From contig CANHGS010000008.1 of assembly GCA_947460595.1 (NCBI GenBank), forward strand, positions 1 to 64,000: DNA of 64,000 bases, in the 5' to 3' direction. Below the pieces are notes generated by a model that was given only the letters and a program-made list of their open reading frames with translations, did not search any database and was not told the DNA's origin. Shown in pieces: positions 51,627 to 60,678 of this stretch (the stretch's first letter is position 1; each line of letters opens with the position of its first letter). The position numbers and the translations under genes were made by a program. The DNA is from Bacteroidota bacterium. Its GTDB lineage: Bacteria > Bacteroidota > Bacteroidia > Chitinophagales > Chitinophagaceae.

Positions 51627-54284
51627 ATGAAATCTATTTTTTCATTGCTATTCTTTTTCTTTTGCATAGCGGGTAACGCTCAAATTCCTGCCTATAAGAA
51701 CCCTCAATTATCCATTGAACAAAGGGTGAAAGATTTATTAGGAAGAATGACAGCAGAAGAAAAATTCTGGCAATTGTTCATGATTCCAGGAAGCATAGAA
51801 AAAGGTGAGGAAAATAAATACCAATATGGCATTTTTGGATTTCAAGTCAGTGCTGTTGGCAATAATTCAGCTGCTTCACAACAAATGATGCAATATGGTA
51901 AATCAGAAACAGCTGTTGCACTAGCCAAGAAAATCAATGCCATTCAGCGCCAGTTGGTAGAACATACCAGACTAGGCATTCCCATGATTGCTTTTGATGA
52001 AGCCCTGCATGGATTAGTGCGCAATGATGCCACCGTTTTTCCGCAAGCCATTGCCTTGGCGGCTAGTTGGGATACCAGTTTGGTCAATCAAGTGGCCAAT
52101 GCCATTGCGGATGAAACTGCAGTTAGGGGAATAAGACAAATACTTTCTCCTGTCATTAATCTTGCCATTGATCCTAGATGGGGCAGAACTGAGGAAACTT
52201 ATGGCGAAGACCCATTCTTAACATCTGCCATGGGCGATGCTTTTATGGGCGCATTTGAAAGAAAGGGAATCATTACTACCCCCAAACATTTTATAGCCAA
52301 TGTGGGTGCGGGTGGAAAAGACAGCTACCCCATTCATGATAACGAAAGACTATTAAATGAAACCCATTTTAGGCCCTTTGTAAGTGCGTTTAAAAACGCT
52401 GGGGCGCAATCGGTAATGACTTCTTATAATTCTGTAAACGGCAGTCCTGCTTCTGCCAACGATTGGCTATTGAACAAAACTTTAAAAGACAAATGGGGTT
52501 TCCGTGGTTTTGTCATTTCTGATGCAAGTGCTGTTGGTGGTGCAACTGTGTTACACAATACCGCTAAGGATTATGCAACATCTGGCAAGCAAGCCATTAT
52601 GGCTGGTTTGGACGTGATTTTTCAAACAGCATGGGAGCACCACAAATTATTTATTCCCCCGTTCTTAGATGGTAGTATTCCTGGACCTGTTATTGATAGT
52701 GCTGTAGCAAGGGTACTCAGGGCCAAGTTTCAATTGGGTTTGTTTGAACAACCTTATGTTTCTGAAAATGACTTAACCGATCAACAGAAAATCAATCATC
52801 AAACACTTGCTAAAAAAGCTGCTATAGCCTCCGTGGTATTGTTGAAAAACGATGGGGCAATTTTACCTTTTAAAAATAACATCAAGTCTATTGCTGTAAT
52901 TGGAGAAGACGCCCAAGAAGCTAGATTGGGAGGTTATAGCGGACCAGGCAGCAACAGCATTAATTTAATCAAGGGCTTAGAAGCAAGGGCTGGTTCATCT
53001 GCTAAAATCAATTATACCAAGGGCTCTAGCCGATTGAATACAGACATAGAAACTATTCCTGCTAAATATTTATTTCATTTAGAAGGAAAAGATACTGTTC
53101 AGGGTTTGCTTGGGTCTTATTATAACAATATTGATTTGAGTGGAGACCCAGTGCTAAAAAGAAATGACCAACAGATTAATTTTAGCTGGACATTGTATCC
53201 GCCAGATAATAAAATAGATCTTGATTTTTACAGCATTCGTTGGAACACAAATTTGATGGCCCCATCTAATGGAATCTTGGAACTAGGATTAATAGGCAAT
53301 GATGGGTTTAGATTGTATGTTAATGGGAAATTATTGATTGATCAATGGACTAAAATTGGTTTTAGTACCAAACTAATTCCACTCCAGGTTGAGGCTGGAA
53401 AAGCTTATCCCATTGAAGTTAGATTTAAGGAACCCAATGCAAATGCCCATATTCAACTGGTTTGGAAAGTTATAACAAAACAGCGTCAAGAATTTTCAGA
53501 AGCCATTGAACTTGCAAAAAAATCAGACCTGATTTTATTTAATGCGGGTATTGAAGAAGGTGAATTTAGAGATAGGGCAAAACTTTCATTACCCGGAAAT
53601 CAGGAGGCCTTATTGGCAGCATTATTTAAACTGGGCAAACCCGTAGTTGTACTCTTAACTGGTGGTAGCGCTATTACCATGCAACCCTGGTTTGACAAAG
53701 CATCTGCTGTTTTGGATCTTTGGTATGCAGGAGAGCAAACAGGACCTGCAATAGCCGCTATTCTCTTTGGTGATGCTAATCCCAACGGCAAATTGCCAAT
53801 AAGCTTTCCAGTATCCGAAGGACAATTGCCCTATGTCTACAATCACCTACCCACTGGCAGGGGTGATGACTACAATGACCTAACCGGAAAGCCCGCTTTC
53901 CCTTTTGGATACGGATTGAGCTATACCCAATTCGAATACAGCAATTTGAAGATGGAAAAAAATACCATCAAAGCATCTGATAGTGTTTGGGTGCAATGCC
54001 AGATAACCAATACAGGTAATTATGATGGAGCAGAAATTGTACAACTCTATATTAGAGACCAACTGGCAAGTCTTGCCCGCCCAGTGATGGAGCTAAAAGG
54101 ATTTCAAAAACTATTTTTGAAAAAAGGGGATTCAGTTACTGTACAATTCTTAATTACGCCAGAATTACTTTCTATGTTAGATGAACATATGAATAGGATT
54201 GTTGAACCAGGAGATTTTAGAATTATGATAGGTGCCTCTTCAAATGATTTAAGACTGAAGTCAACACTAAAACTGCTGAATTAG
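51627..54284 (+). CDS. Exported glycoside hydrolase family 3 with inserted PA14 domain
   Basis: An 885-residue beta-glucosidase/xylosidase-type enzyme with a signal peptide (about 1-18, NAQ). Domain order: GH3 TIM barrel (about 30-350) with catalytic nucleophile Asp 299 in GFRGFVISDASA and the KHFIAN motif; GH3 alpha/beta sandwich (about 395-740), interrupted by a PA14 carbohydrate-binding module (about 485-615, GLLGSYYNN to LVWK); then a C-terminal Fn3-like domain. It likely cleaves oligosaccharides in the periplasm or at the cell surface. It lies 19 bases after the thioesterase gene. Confidence 0.93.
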   Translation: MKSIFSLLFFFFCIAGNAQIPAYKNPQLSIEQRVKDLLGRMTAEEKFWQLFMIPGSIEKGEENKYQYGIFGFQVSAVGNNSAASQQMMQYGKSETAVALAKKINAIQRQLVEHTRLGIPMIAFDEALHGLVRNDATVFPQAIALAASWDTSLVNQVANAIADETAVRGIRQILSPVINLAIDPRWGRTEETYGEDPFLTSAMGDAFMGAFERKGIITTPKHFIANVGAGGKDSYPIHDNERLLNETHFRPFVSAFKNAGAQSVMTSYNSVNGSPASANDWLLNKTLKDKWGFRGFVISDASAVGGATVLHNTAKDYATSGKQAIMAGLDVIFQTAWEHHKLFIPPFLDGSIPGPVIDSAVARVLRAKFQLGLFEQPYVSENDLTDQQKINHQTLAKKAAIASVVLLKNDGAILPFKNNIKSIAVIGEDAQEARLGGYSGPGSNSINLIKGLEARAGSSAKINYTKGSSRLNTDIETIPAKYLFHLEGKDTVQGLLGSYYNNIDLSGDPVLKRNDQQINFSWTLYPPDNKIDLDFYSIRWNTNLMAPSNGILELGLIGNDGFRLYVNGKLLIDQWTKIGFSTKLIPLQVEAGKAYPIEVRFKEPNANAHIQLVWKVITKQRQEFSEAIELAKKSDLILFNAGIEEGEFRDRAKLSLPGNQEALLAALFKLGKPVVVLLTGGSAITMQPWFDKASAVLDLWYAGEQTGPAIAAILFGDANPNGKLPISFPVSEGQLPYVYNHLPTGRGDDYNDLTGKPAFPFGYGLSYTQFEYSNLKMEKNTIKASDSVWVQCQITNTGNYDGAEIVQLYIRDQLASLARPVMELKGFQKLFLKKGDSVTVQFLITPELLSMLDEHMNRIVEPGDFRIMIGASSNDLRLKSTLKLLN

Positions 54285-54353
54285 AATAAGCATGAGATGC
54301 GCTTCCACCAACCTAATTTGAGTATAGGATTGGGTTTAGGATAAATGTCTTCC

Positions 54354-55085
54354 TCATTCATTCCAGATACGCCAACTTTCTTCTGCTTGTAAAATAAGCA
54401 TTTCCCAACCATTCTGAATACTGGCGCCCTGGGCTTTTCCCTTAGTCAGAAATTGGGTTTCCGTTGGATTATAGACCAAGTCAAATAAATGGTGTTGTTC
54501 ATTCATATATTGGTAAGGGAGGTTGGGACTAGCATCTATGTTGGGATACATTCCCAATGGGGTTGTATTAATAACCAGTGTATGGGTTTCTATGATTGCT
54601 TGGTCAATCTGCTCATAAGACAATGTATTGGCAGATGCTGTTCGGGAAACAGATTGGTATTGAATTCCTTTCTTTCTCAATACCCATTCCACCGCCGCAG
54701 ATGCACCACCCGTTCCAAGAATCAACGCTTTTTGGTGATGGGGTTTTAAAAAGGGTGCAAGGGTTTGTTCAAATCCTACCACATCTGTATTGTAGCCATA
54801 TCGCTTTCCTTGAATAATGCGTACACAATTACAAGCCCCTATTTCCTGAACTGCTTGAGAAGCATGGTCTAGAAATTTAAGTACGTCTTTCTTATAAGGA
54901 ATGGTAATATTAAATCCTTCCAACCCTTCCCGATTGTCTAGAATGGTTTGTAGTTCTGAGATATTGGGCAAAGAGAAATTCTCATAGGCAGCATCTAGCA
55001 GTCCCAAGTTTTGGAACTTTTCCGTGAAATATTTCTGGGAAAAAGAATGCGACAAGGGATACCCCAATAAACCATACAGGCGCAT
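54354..55085 (-). CDS. aroE: Shikimate dehydrogenase
   Basis: Reduces 3-dehydroshikimate to shikimate with NADPH in aromatic amino acid synthesis. The 243 residues are on the short side but complete. They include the shikimate-binding YPLSHSFS (about 8-15), the catalytic Lys in NITIPYKKDVL, the Rossmann loop ILGTGGASAAV, and NTTPLGMYP. It lies 10 bases after the phosphosulfolactate synthase gene in one operon. Confidence 0.94.
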   Translation of the reverse strand: MRLYGLLGYPLSHSFSQKYFTEKFQNLGLLDAAYENFSLPNISELQTILDNREGLEGFNITIPYKKDVLKFLDHASQAVQEIGACNCVRIIQGKRYGYNTDVVGFEQTLAPFLKPHHQKALILGTGGASAAVEWVLRKKGIQYQSVSRTASANTLSYEQIDQAIIETHTLVINTTPLGMYPNIDASPNLPYQYMNEQHHLFDLVYNPTETQFLTKGKAQGASIQNGWEMLILQAEESWRIWNE

Positions 55086-55095
55086 GTAACGGGGT

Positions 55096-55857
55096 TTATT
55101 TGTTTAGGTACAACTCAAAAGTATCGCCACGCAAACCAATTCTCATGGCTTCTAAAGCAATTACTTCATTTGGTGCAATATTGCCCAAGTTGACATTACA
55201 TCCTATTAACTCTAAAAAATATAATTGCTGGGCTTTCTGAGGTGCTTCCCAAAGGATTTTTTCGGCGGGGATCTGGGTAAGAATTTCTTGTACCAGACCT
55301 TCTCTTACTTCTCCGCTACCGCGATAGATACCTACATTACCCGCTTCACGTGCTTCTGCAATCACGTAAGTAGAACCTGCTTCTAGCTCAGCTCGCATGA
55401 GTTCAATCCACTTATAAGGAGGAATAATATGTGCTGCATCTTTGGAACCTACTTCACTCAATACAGTAGCGTGTTTGGTCAACTTTTCAATATATCCGCA
55501 TTTTTCAGGATGGGGAATGCTAATGGATCCATCACTTACTTCTATATAATCAATGTTATAATCCTTACACATGGCTAGATAGTCATCAAATTGATTCCTG
55601 ATTAGGAATGCCTCAAATAGGGTACCTCCAAAATAAATGGGTATACCATAAGATTGGTAGGCTTGAATTTTTTCACGCAGATTAGGCGTTACAAAGGCCG
55701 TTCCAAAACCTAGTTTTATAACATCTACGTGAGGGCCTGCAACACTCATGAAATTATGTACTTCGGGAATACTTAGCCCCTTATCCATTACCATGGTAAT
55801 ACCGTGAGCCCTTGGCTTTTTGATCCTATCTGGAATCTGCGTAAGATTAAAATTCAT
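55096..55857 (-). CDS. Phosphosulfolactate synthase-like (ComA family)
   Basis: A TIM-barrel enzyme of the ComA family. In methanogens it adds sulfite to phosphoenolpyruvate to form (2R)-phospho-3-sulfolactate, the first step of coenzyme M synthesis. The 253 residues include the conserved MVMDKGLSIPEV, VDVIKLGFGTAF, IYFGGTLFE, IEVSDGSISIP and AREAGNVGIYRG segments. The reaction is assigned by family; a Bacteroidota role is uncertain, since coenzyme M is not expected. Neighbours are aroE and a TPR protein. A TATTTTTG -7 element lies 19 bases upstream. Confidence 0.88.
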   Translation of the reverse strand: MNFNLTQIPDRIKKPRAHGITMVMDKGLSIPEVHNFMSVAGPHVDVIKLGFGTAFVTPNLREKIQAYQSYGIPIYFGGTLFEAFLIRNQFDDYLAMCKDYNIDYIEVSDGSISIPHPEKCGYIEKLTKHATVLSEVGSKDAAHIIPPYKWIELMRAELEAGSTYVIAEAREAGNVGIYRGSGEVREGLVQEILTQIPAEKILWEAPQKAQQLYFLELIGCNVNLGNIAPNEVIALEAMRIGLRGDTFELYLNK

Positions 55858-55876
55858 TTCGTTCGATTTTCAGGTG

Positions 55877-55884
55877 CAAAAATA
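55877..55884 (-). promoter_or_regulatory. -7 element (TATTTTTG) for the comA-like gene and aroE
   Basis: A perfect TAnnTTTG on the minus strand, 19 bases before the ATG at 55857, with no obvious -33 element. Confidence 0.5.
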
Positions 55885-55939
55885 GGTTAAACAGTCCACA
55901 TTATGGGTGGATCAGCGGTTGTGGCTTTCTAAAAATCAA

Positions 55940-57361
55940 TCAGATTTTTTTCCCCTTCTTGTAACGGGCTACAATATCCACTACTTGGTTATTCTGGAGA
56001 ATGGAGGGATTTAATTCAATAAATTTCTTGAGAAATTTGGGCGATTTTGCCATGGCGGTCTCCAATTTCAAGAGAGCCTCCTTAGATTTTCCCAGAGCAA
56101 ATAGGGCCGTGCTCTGATAAAATAGGAATAAGGGCTTATGCTCTGTGGCCTTCATAGCTGCTAGGGTCTGAACCAAGGCTTCTTCAAAAAATTCAGCCTT
56201 TAACAAGCATTTGATCAGTGATTCCCAGCCAGATACATTCTTGGTTTTTTGTCTAACCACCATGCTAAAATATTGGATGGCCTCTTTGTATTGCTCCAAA
56301 TGCATCCTACATTCTCCCATGGCTAAATTGTATTCGGTAATACCACGATGTATCCTGGTTGCGGACTCCAAGTGCTTAATAGCCATTTGCCACTGCTCCT
56401 CCAACATATAAGTAACGGCAATCTTATAATGAAGCTTGCTGTCTTGCGGATTTAAATGAACCGCTTTTTTGTAGTGAAACCTAGCTTGTGCGCTATTCCC
56501 CATTCTATGGTAACAATGCCCAATGGCTTCATAAATAACGTCTTCAGGTCTAGAAAGTTCCAGTACTTTTTCCAATACTTCAATGGCTTCCTTGTATTTT
56601 CTTAACCGCAAATAGGCATCGCCCATATTTCTATAGGCATAGTCAAATTTCTCATCAATGGCAACTGCGTATTGGTAGGCATCAATTGATTTTTCATATA
56701 ATTTTAGACCTTGATAGGCGGCTGCCATATTGAACCAGGCCAGTTCATTATAGGGAAAATCGTCAATAATTTGCTGGTGTAAGCGAATACTTTCCTCATT
56801 TCTGCCGGTAAAATCCGTCCAAAAACAGATTTTGTACAGTGCTTCCTCATTATTGGGCTCTTCGTCTAAAATCAGTTTTAAACAGTCAAAGACCTTATCA
56901 AATTCCTCATAATCGTCATAGACGTCGGCTAATTCAAACAACAAGTCTAGCCTTTCCTCCCCCTCAAAAAGCAGTAAAGCGGCTTCTAAAAGTGCTACTG
57001 CCTTGGCTTGTTGGTCTAGGGCTAAAAAGGCATCTGTTTTTAAAATATAAAGGTTAACGTCATTACTATCAAAGAGTTCCGCTGTTTCCAGCATGTTCAA
57101 AGCTTCTTGGTATTTACGATTGGCAAGTAGCAAATCGGCTTTTTTAATCATCAAAAGGGCAGAAAAGGGAAATTGTTCTAGGCCGGTTTCGGCAGCTTCA
57201 AGGGCCTCGTTGAGGTCATCCTTTTCGTCATAATAGTCAATAATCCGTTCAAAAGCGTCTTCTTCCAAAAAAGAATGACTACGCCCATGCTTCAGATTTT
57301 GATACTGCATTAAAAGTTCTTTGAGTTCCTCGCGGTCTTCTTGGTACGGATTTTCCCTCAT
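55940..57361 (-). CDS. Tetratricopeptide-repeat protein
   Basis: A 473-residue cytosolic-looking protein (no signal peptide). It is built almost entirely of TPR helices, about 11-12 repeats from residue 40 to 450 (for example AWFNMAAAYQGLKLYEKSIDAYQYAV and AYRNMGDAYLRLRKYKEAIEVLEKVL), with a basic tail KKGKK. It should act as a protein-interaction scaffold; the partner is unknown. Same strand as the comA-aroE pair, 82 bases upstream, but that pair has its own -7 element. Confidence 0.85.
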   Translation of the reverse strand: MRENPYQEDREELKELLMQYQNLKHGRSHSFLEEDAFERIIDYYDEKDDLNEALEAAETGLEQFPFSALLMIKKADLLLANRKYQEALNMLETAELFDSNDVNLYILKTDAFLALDQQAKAVALLEAALLLFEGEERLDLLFELADVYDDYEEFDKVFDCLKLILDEEPNNEEALYKICFWTDFTGRNEESIRLHQQIIDDFPYNELAWFNMAAAYQGLKLYEKSIDAYQYAVAIDEKFDYAYRNMGDAYLRLRKYKEAIEVLEKVLELSRPEDVIYEAIGHCYHRMGNSAQARFHYKKAVHLNPQDSKLHYKIAVTYMLEEQWQMAIKHLESATRIHRGITEYNLAMGECRMHLEQYKEAIQYFSMVVRQKTKNVSGWESLIKCLLKAEFFEEALVQTLAAMKATEHKPLFLFYQSTALFALGKSKEALLKLETAMAKSPKFLKKFIELNPSILQNNQVVDIVARYKKGKKI

Positions 57362-57493
57362 TGGACTATTGCTTTCTTGAATATAAAACTTTTTTTACTT
57401 TTTTTTCAAATCTCAGGCAACTTTTTTAATCTTCCTGCGTCTTATATATATTAGGTTAAGAGCACCAATTGTTAAAATATTGAGAAAAAGCTT

Positions 57494-57501
57494 TAACTTT
57501 G
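57494..57501 (+). promoter_or_regulatory. -7 element (TAACTTTG) five bases before an ATG
   Basis: A perfect TAnnTTTG followed by CAATA and then ATG at 57507. With a TTG at 57469-57471 as a possible -33 (22-base spacer), the transcript would be leaderless or nearly so. Confidence 0.6.
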
Positions 57502-57506
57502 CAATA

Positions 57507-57863
57507 ATGACTAAGAAGCAAGCCCTATTAAAAATCACCGCATCTGCCCTGTTTATCATGGCAATACAGGTGGCTTTTGCTGCTTTTTCGTTTACAGGCA
57601 TTACAGAAGAAAGGGCTAAAAACAGCAAATATTCTTTGAAAAACCTGAGTAGTCTTTCTCACAAAAGCTTGAATTACTCCTCATTGAAAAGCAATTTGCA
57701 ATTCAAGGGTATGCAATTATTGGGTTCTAAAGATCCTTTAAATGGTACTGAAGTAAATTCTATGTTGCGATTTGATAATGGAAACACTACTTATGTGTAC
57801 CCTTACAAATTCAAAATAAAAGTGCCTACCAAATTCAAAACTCCGGTAGCTCCTCACCACTAA
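57507..57863 (+). CDS. Small exported protein, unrecognised
   Basis: A 118-residue protein with an N-terminal signal peptide (KK pair, core ALFIMAIQVAFAAF) and a serine/leucine/asparagine-rich mature part ending in a basic, proline-containing tail (TKFKTPVAPHH). No domain recognised. The start at 57507 is preferred because the -7 element ends six bases before it; an in-frame start at 57480 would lie upstream of the promoter. Its stop overlaps that of the convergent gene. Confidence 0.7.
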   Translation: MTKKQALLKITASALFIMAIQVAFAAFSFTGITEERAKNSKYSLKNLSSLSHKSLNYSSLKSNLQFKGMQLLGSKDPLNGTEVNSMLRFDNGNTTYVYPYKFKIKVPTKFKTPVAPHH

Positions 57864-58498
57864 TTCATCAATCTATATCCACTAGTTGGAATGTCAAATT
57901 TTGAAGCCAATACTGGGCTCAAACTAATTTTTTCTGCGCGATAGTTAACTAGGGTATTATCACCCAATTCTTTAATTTGATATTCTAATACAAAACCAGG
58001 TACGTCTTTGAATTGGTATTCAAATTCTCTGACAGAAGGAATAATACTTGTTGCATAATACAGACTAAAAACACTCCCATCTTTTAAGGTTAAAATTGCT
58101 TTCTTGCATTCATAGCCTAATATGGTCTTTGTTTCATTGAGCAAGCTAAGATTCATTCCTTGGTATTGCTTATTGGCAACCAACCATTGCTCTTTACTTA
58201 GCCTATTCATAAACTTATTGGTACCAAATTCCCTTAATACTACGGCTCTAGTTTCTGACTTATCATAAATCACAGATTGCTGAATAGTAGGGCTAATTAA
58301 ATCTACCCTACTATCATTCCCTTTTATAAAAACGGTTTTAGCACTTTTGCTAATGCTACTGGTAACGTCTTTGTCGCTAGTTCCATCGTCTAAAGTAATT
58401 TTAAAGATAACCGTACACTCTGCCACTACCCTTTGTTGTGCATTTACTGGGTTTTGGGAACCCAGTATTAATACAATTATGACAACTATCAGTTTCAT
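57860..58498 (-). CDS. GLPGLI-like secreted protein
   Basis: A 212-residue exported protein with a signal peptide (about 1-21, VNAQ). The body resembles the GLPGLI/DUF4412 group of Bacteroidota: an ETKTILGYECKKA strand, a central FSLYYATSI segment, and DVPGFVLEYQI in place of the name-giving GLPGLVLE. Presumed periplasmic or outer-membrane-associated; no known function. It is convergent with the preceding small gene, overlapping by four bases. Confidence 0.72.
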   Translation of the reverse strand: MKLIVVIIVLILGSQNPVNAQQRVVAECTVIFKITLDDGTSDKDVTSSISKSAKTVFIKGNDSRVDLISPTIQQSVIYDKSETRAVVLREFGTNKFMNRLSKEQWLVANKQYQGMNLSLLNETKTILGYECKKAILTLKDGSVFSLYYATSIIPSVREFEYQFKDVPGFVLEYQIKELGDNTLVNYRAEKISLSPVLASKFDIPTSGYRLMN

Positions 58499-58582
58499 GT
58501 TTGTGCTTTCTTTAAACAGTTCAATGTTACAAAATAACTAGACATCCAAACGTTAAAGCTTCTAATCAGATAAAACAATTTC

Positions 58583-58617
58583 AAAAAAAAGGACCCCGAT
58601 TTTAATTGGGGTCCTTT
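58583..58617 (-). terminator. Terminator of yidC
   Basis: Perfect 10-bp stem (58588-58597 and 58608-58617), 10-nt loop, followed by eight T on the minus strand. It begins five bases after the yidC stop. Confidence 0.88.
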
Positions 58618-58622
58618 GAAAA

Positions 58623-60470
58623 TTATTTTTTCTTTTGAGTTCTTTCCTTGAGATCCTGTACTTTTTTCTGACTCTCCATCATTTGCTCATATTTCTCCTG
58701 CCATTTGCTTTTGGTCTTAGGAGCTTTACGCTTCACTTCAATTTTTGCCAAAATCTTGTCATGATTAATAATATAATTTTGAATCACAAACTGCAAGGCC
58801 AAGGTAATTAAGTTGGATACGGTATAGTACCAAGTTAAGGCCGATGGCAATTTGTTAAAAATAAACAAGAGCATGAAAGGGAATATATAAGGCATGTATT
58901 TCAAGGCAGGGTTATCCTGCGTTGGTGTCATGCTCATATTATATATAGAAATCAAGAAGCTGGTAATCACTGCTGTAATGGTGAATAAGCTAATATGGTC
59001 TCCAAATCCCATGGGAATTTCAAATGGCAAACGAGCAATCACATCATAGGAAGATAGATCCTTACTCCAGAGAAATGCCTGTCCGCGTAGCGCGATATTA
59101 CTATTAAAGAAACTATACAAGGCAAAGAAGATAGGAATCTGTAATAGGGCAGGAATACAACCACCCAACGGATTCACCCCAGCTTCACGGAAGAGTTTCA
59201 TCTGTTCCATAGCAAAGCCTTGTTGGTCATCACCAAATTTCTTTTTCAGGGTATCCAATTCAGGCTTTAAGACTTTCATTTTGGCACCACTCAAGTAACT
59301 GCTATAGGTCAATGGAGCTGTTACCAAACGAATGAACAAAGTCAATAACAAAACCACCCAACCATAATTGATTACAAAGCTGGCAAAGAAGTCAAATACA
59401 TTCATGATAATGTACTTGTTAATGGGCCTAACAAAGGAATACATGTCTCTTCCTAGGTTTACAATCTTGTCCATATCTGGAGCCTGCTTTTTCAAAATAT
59501 TGAAATCGCTTGGTCCATAATAGAGTTGCATAGGAACTGATACGGCAGATGCCACAGGTAATTTCATTTGCAAGCTGGCATCAATAGTAGCCAATTGGGT
59601 AGACGAATCTGTTTTCCTTGCCCAGTTTACAGATCCACCACTAAACCCATTCTTGGCTATCAATGTGGTATTAAAGAATTGTTGTACCACACTTAGCCAT
59701 TGCACTGGCTTCTCAAACTGGTGTTCGGTTTTACTAGAGATATAATCAAAGTCATTGCCTTCAGAGAAACAGACATTAGACATCTGACGCTCATAGGCTG
59801 CTGTACGCTCGTGCTGCTCTGTAACAGAATGCCATTGCATGTTTAATTGCCCTTGACTTAACAGTTTATCTGCTCCTGTTAATCCTAGGTTCCAATCAAT
59901 CATATACGCATCAGGCTTAATGGTAAAGCTATGCACAATGCTTTCTCCTGTTTGGGATTGCATGGTAAAGCTGATTTGTTGACTTCCATCGGCTAGCTTA
60001 GTAATAGCTCCGCTATTAAAAAACAAGTCGCCTGTTTGTGAAGCTTTGTTTGCACCCGTATTAACTGCATAACTCAATTGATCTTTGTTACCAGAAAGCA
60101 CTACGGGTAAGCTATCATGAGATAGGTATTTCTTGAGCAATACAGATTGAACCCTTCCACCTTTATTGGTAAAAGTCACTTTCATTAAAGCGTTTTCTAT
60201 ACTGGTTAAAGTTTCAGTACCTGTTGCGGCAGTTGTAAAATTTCCGGCAGCCGTTACACGGTAAGCGGAATCCCTTTTAATACTGTCTATTTTGGCTGAA
60301 ACCGTATCTTGTATTTTAACCCTACTGGCAGCCACTATGGCCAATGAATCTTCCTGCTTTTTCTTCATTTCTACCAAAGCAGTTTGCTGCTTATTGGTGT
60401 ACCAGAAATAAAGGAAAAACAAAATACCCAGCAGCACAAACCCAATTACCGAATTCTTGTCCGTCTTCAT
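58623..60470 (-). CDS. yidC: Membrane protein insertase YidC
   Basis: Inserts and folds inner-membrane proteins, alone or with SecYEG. The 615 residues have an N-terminal signal-anchor helix (about 7-22) and a large periplasmic beta-sandwich domain (about 60-345). The conserved five-helix insertase core (about 355-570) contains LTLFIRLVTAPLTYSSYLSG, with the groove arginine, and NPLGGCIPALLQIPIFFALY. A basic ribosome-contacting tail follows (about 575-615). Monocistronic with a TACCTTTG promoter. Confidence 0.96.
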   Translation of the reverse strand: MKTDKNSVIGFVLLGILFFLYFWYTNKQQTALVEMKKKQEDSLAIVAASRVKIQDTVSAKIDSIKRDSAYRVTAAGNFTTAATGTETLTSIENALMKVTFTNKGGRVQSVLLKKYLSHDSLPVVLSGNKDQLSYAVNTGANKASQTGDLFFNSGAITKLADGSQQISFTMQSQTGESIVHSFTIKPDAYMIDWNLGLTGADKLLSQGQLNMQWHSVTEQHERTAAYERQMSNVCFSEGNDFDYISSKTEHQFEKPVQWLSVVQQFFNTTLIAKNGFSGGSVNWARKTDSSTQLATIDASLQMKLPVASAVSVPMQLYYGPSDFNILKKQAPDMDKIVNLGRDMYSFVRPINKYIIMNVFDFFASFVINYGWVVLLLTLFIRLVTAPLTYSSYLSGAKMKVLKPELDTLKKKFGDDQQGFAMEQMKLFREAGVNPLGGCIPALLQIPIFFALYSFFNSNIALRGQAFLWSKDLSSYDVIARLPFEIPMGFGDHISLFTITAVITSFLISIYNMSMTPTQDNPALKYMPYIFPFMLLFIFNKLPSALTWYYTVSNLITLALQFVIQNYIINHDKILAKIEVKRKAPKTKSKWQEKYEQMMESQKKVQDLKERTQKKK

Positions 60471-60489
60471 ATCAAATTTTATTGAGCGG

Positions 60490-60497
60490 CAAAGGTA
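60490..60497 (-). promoter_or_regulatory. -7 element of yidC (TACCTTTG)
   Basis: A full-consensus -7 element on the minus strand, 19 bases before the yidC ATG. It is identical to the ones used by rpsL, fusA and rpsJ. No clear -33. Confidence 0.65.
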
Positions 60498-60678
60498 GTA
60501 TTTGCAGTTTAGATTGGGAATTGGGAATTTGAAAATTATCCAAGCGTTAAAATAGCTTTAAAACAGGCATTTGGGGCCTTTGTATGGGAAATTCATCGTT
60601 TCTTTACCATCACCGCTTCAACCAAGCATCTTTTCAAGGGCGTTCCCAATTTCCACTTTCACCTATTCAATTTTGACT

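Noticed and set aside
60571..60678. Upstream extension of the DUF4407 gene
   Set aside because: The extra residues lie across the divergent promoter region and do not resemble the family N-terminus.
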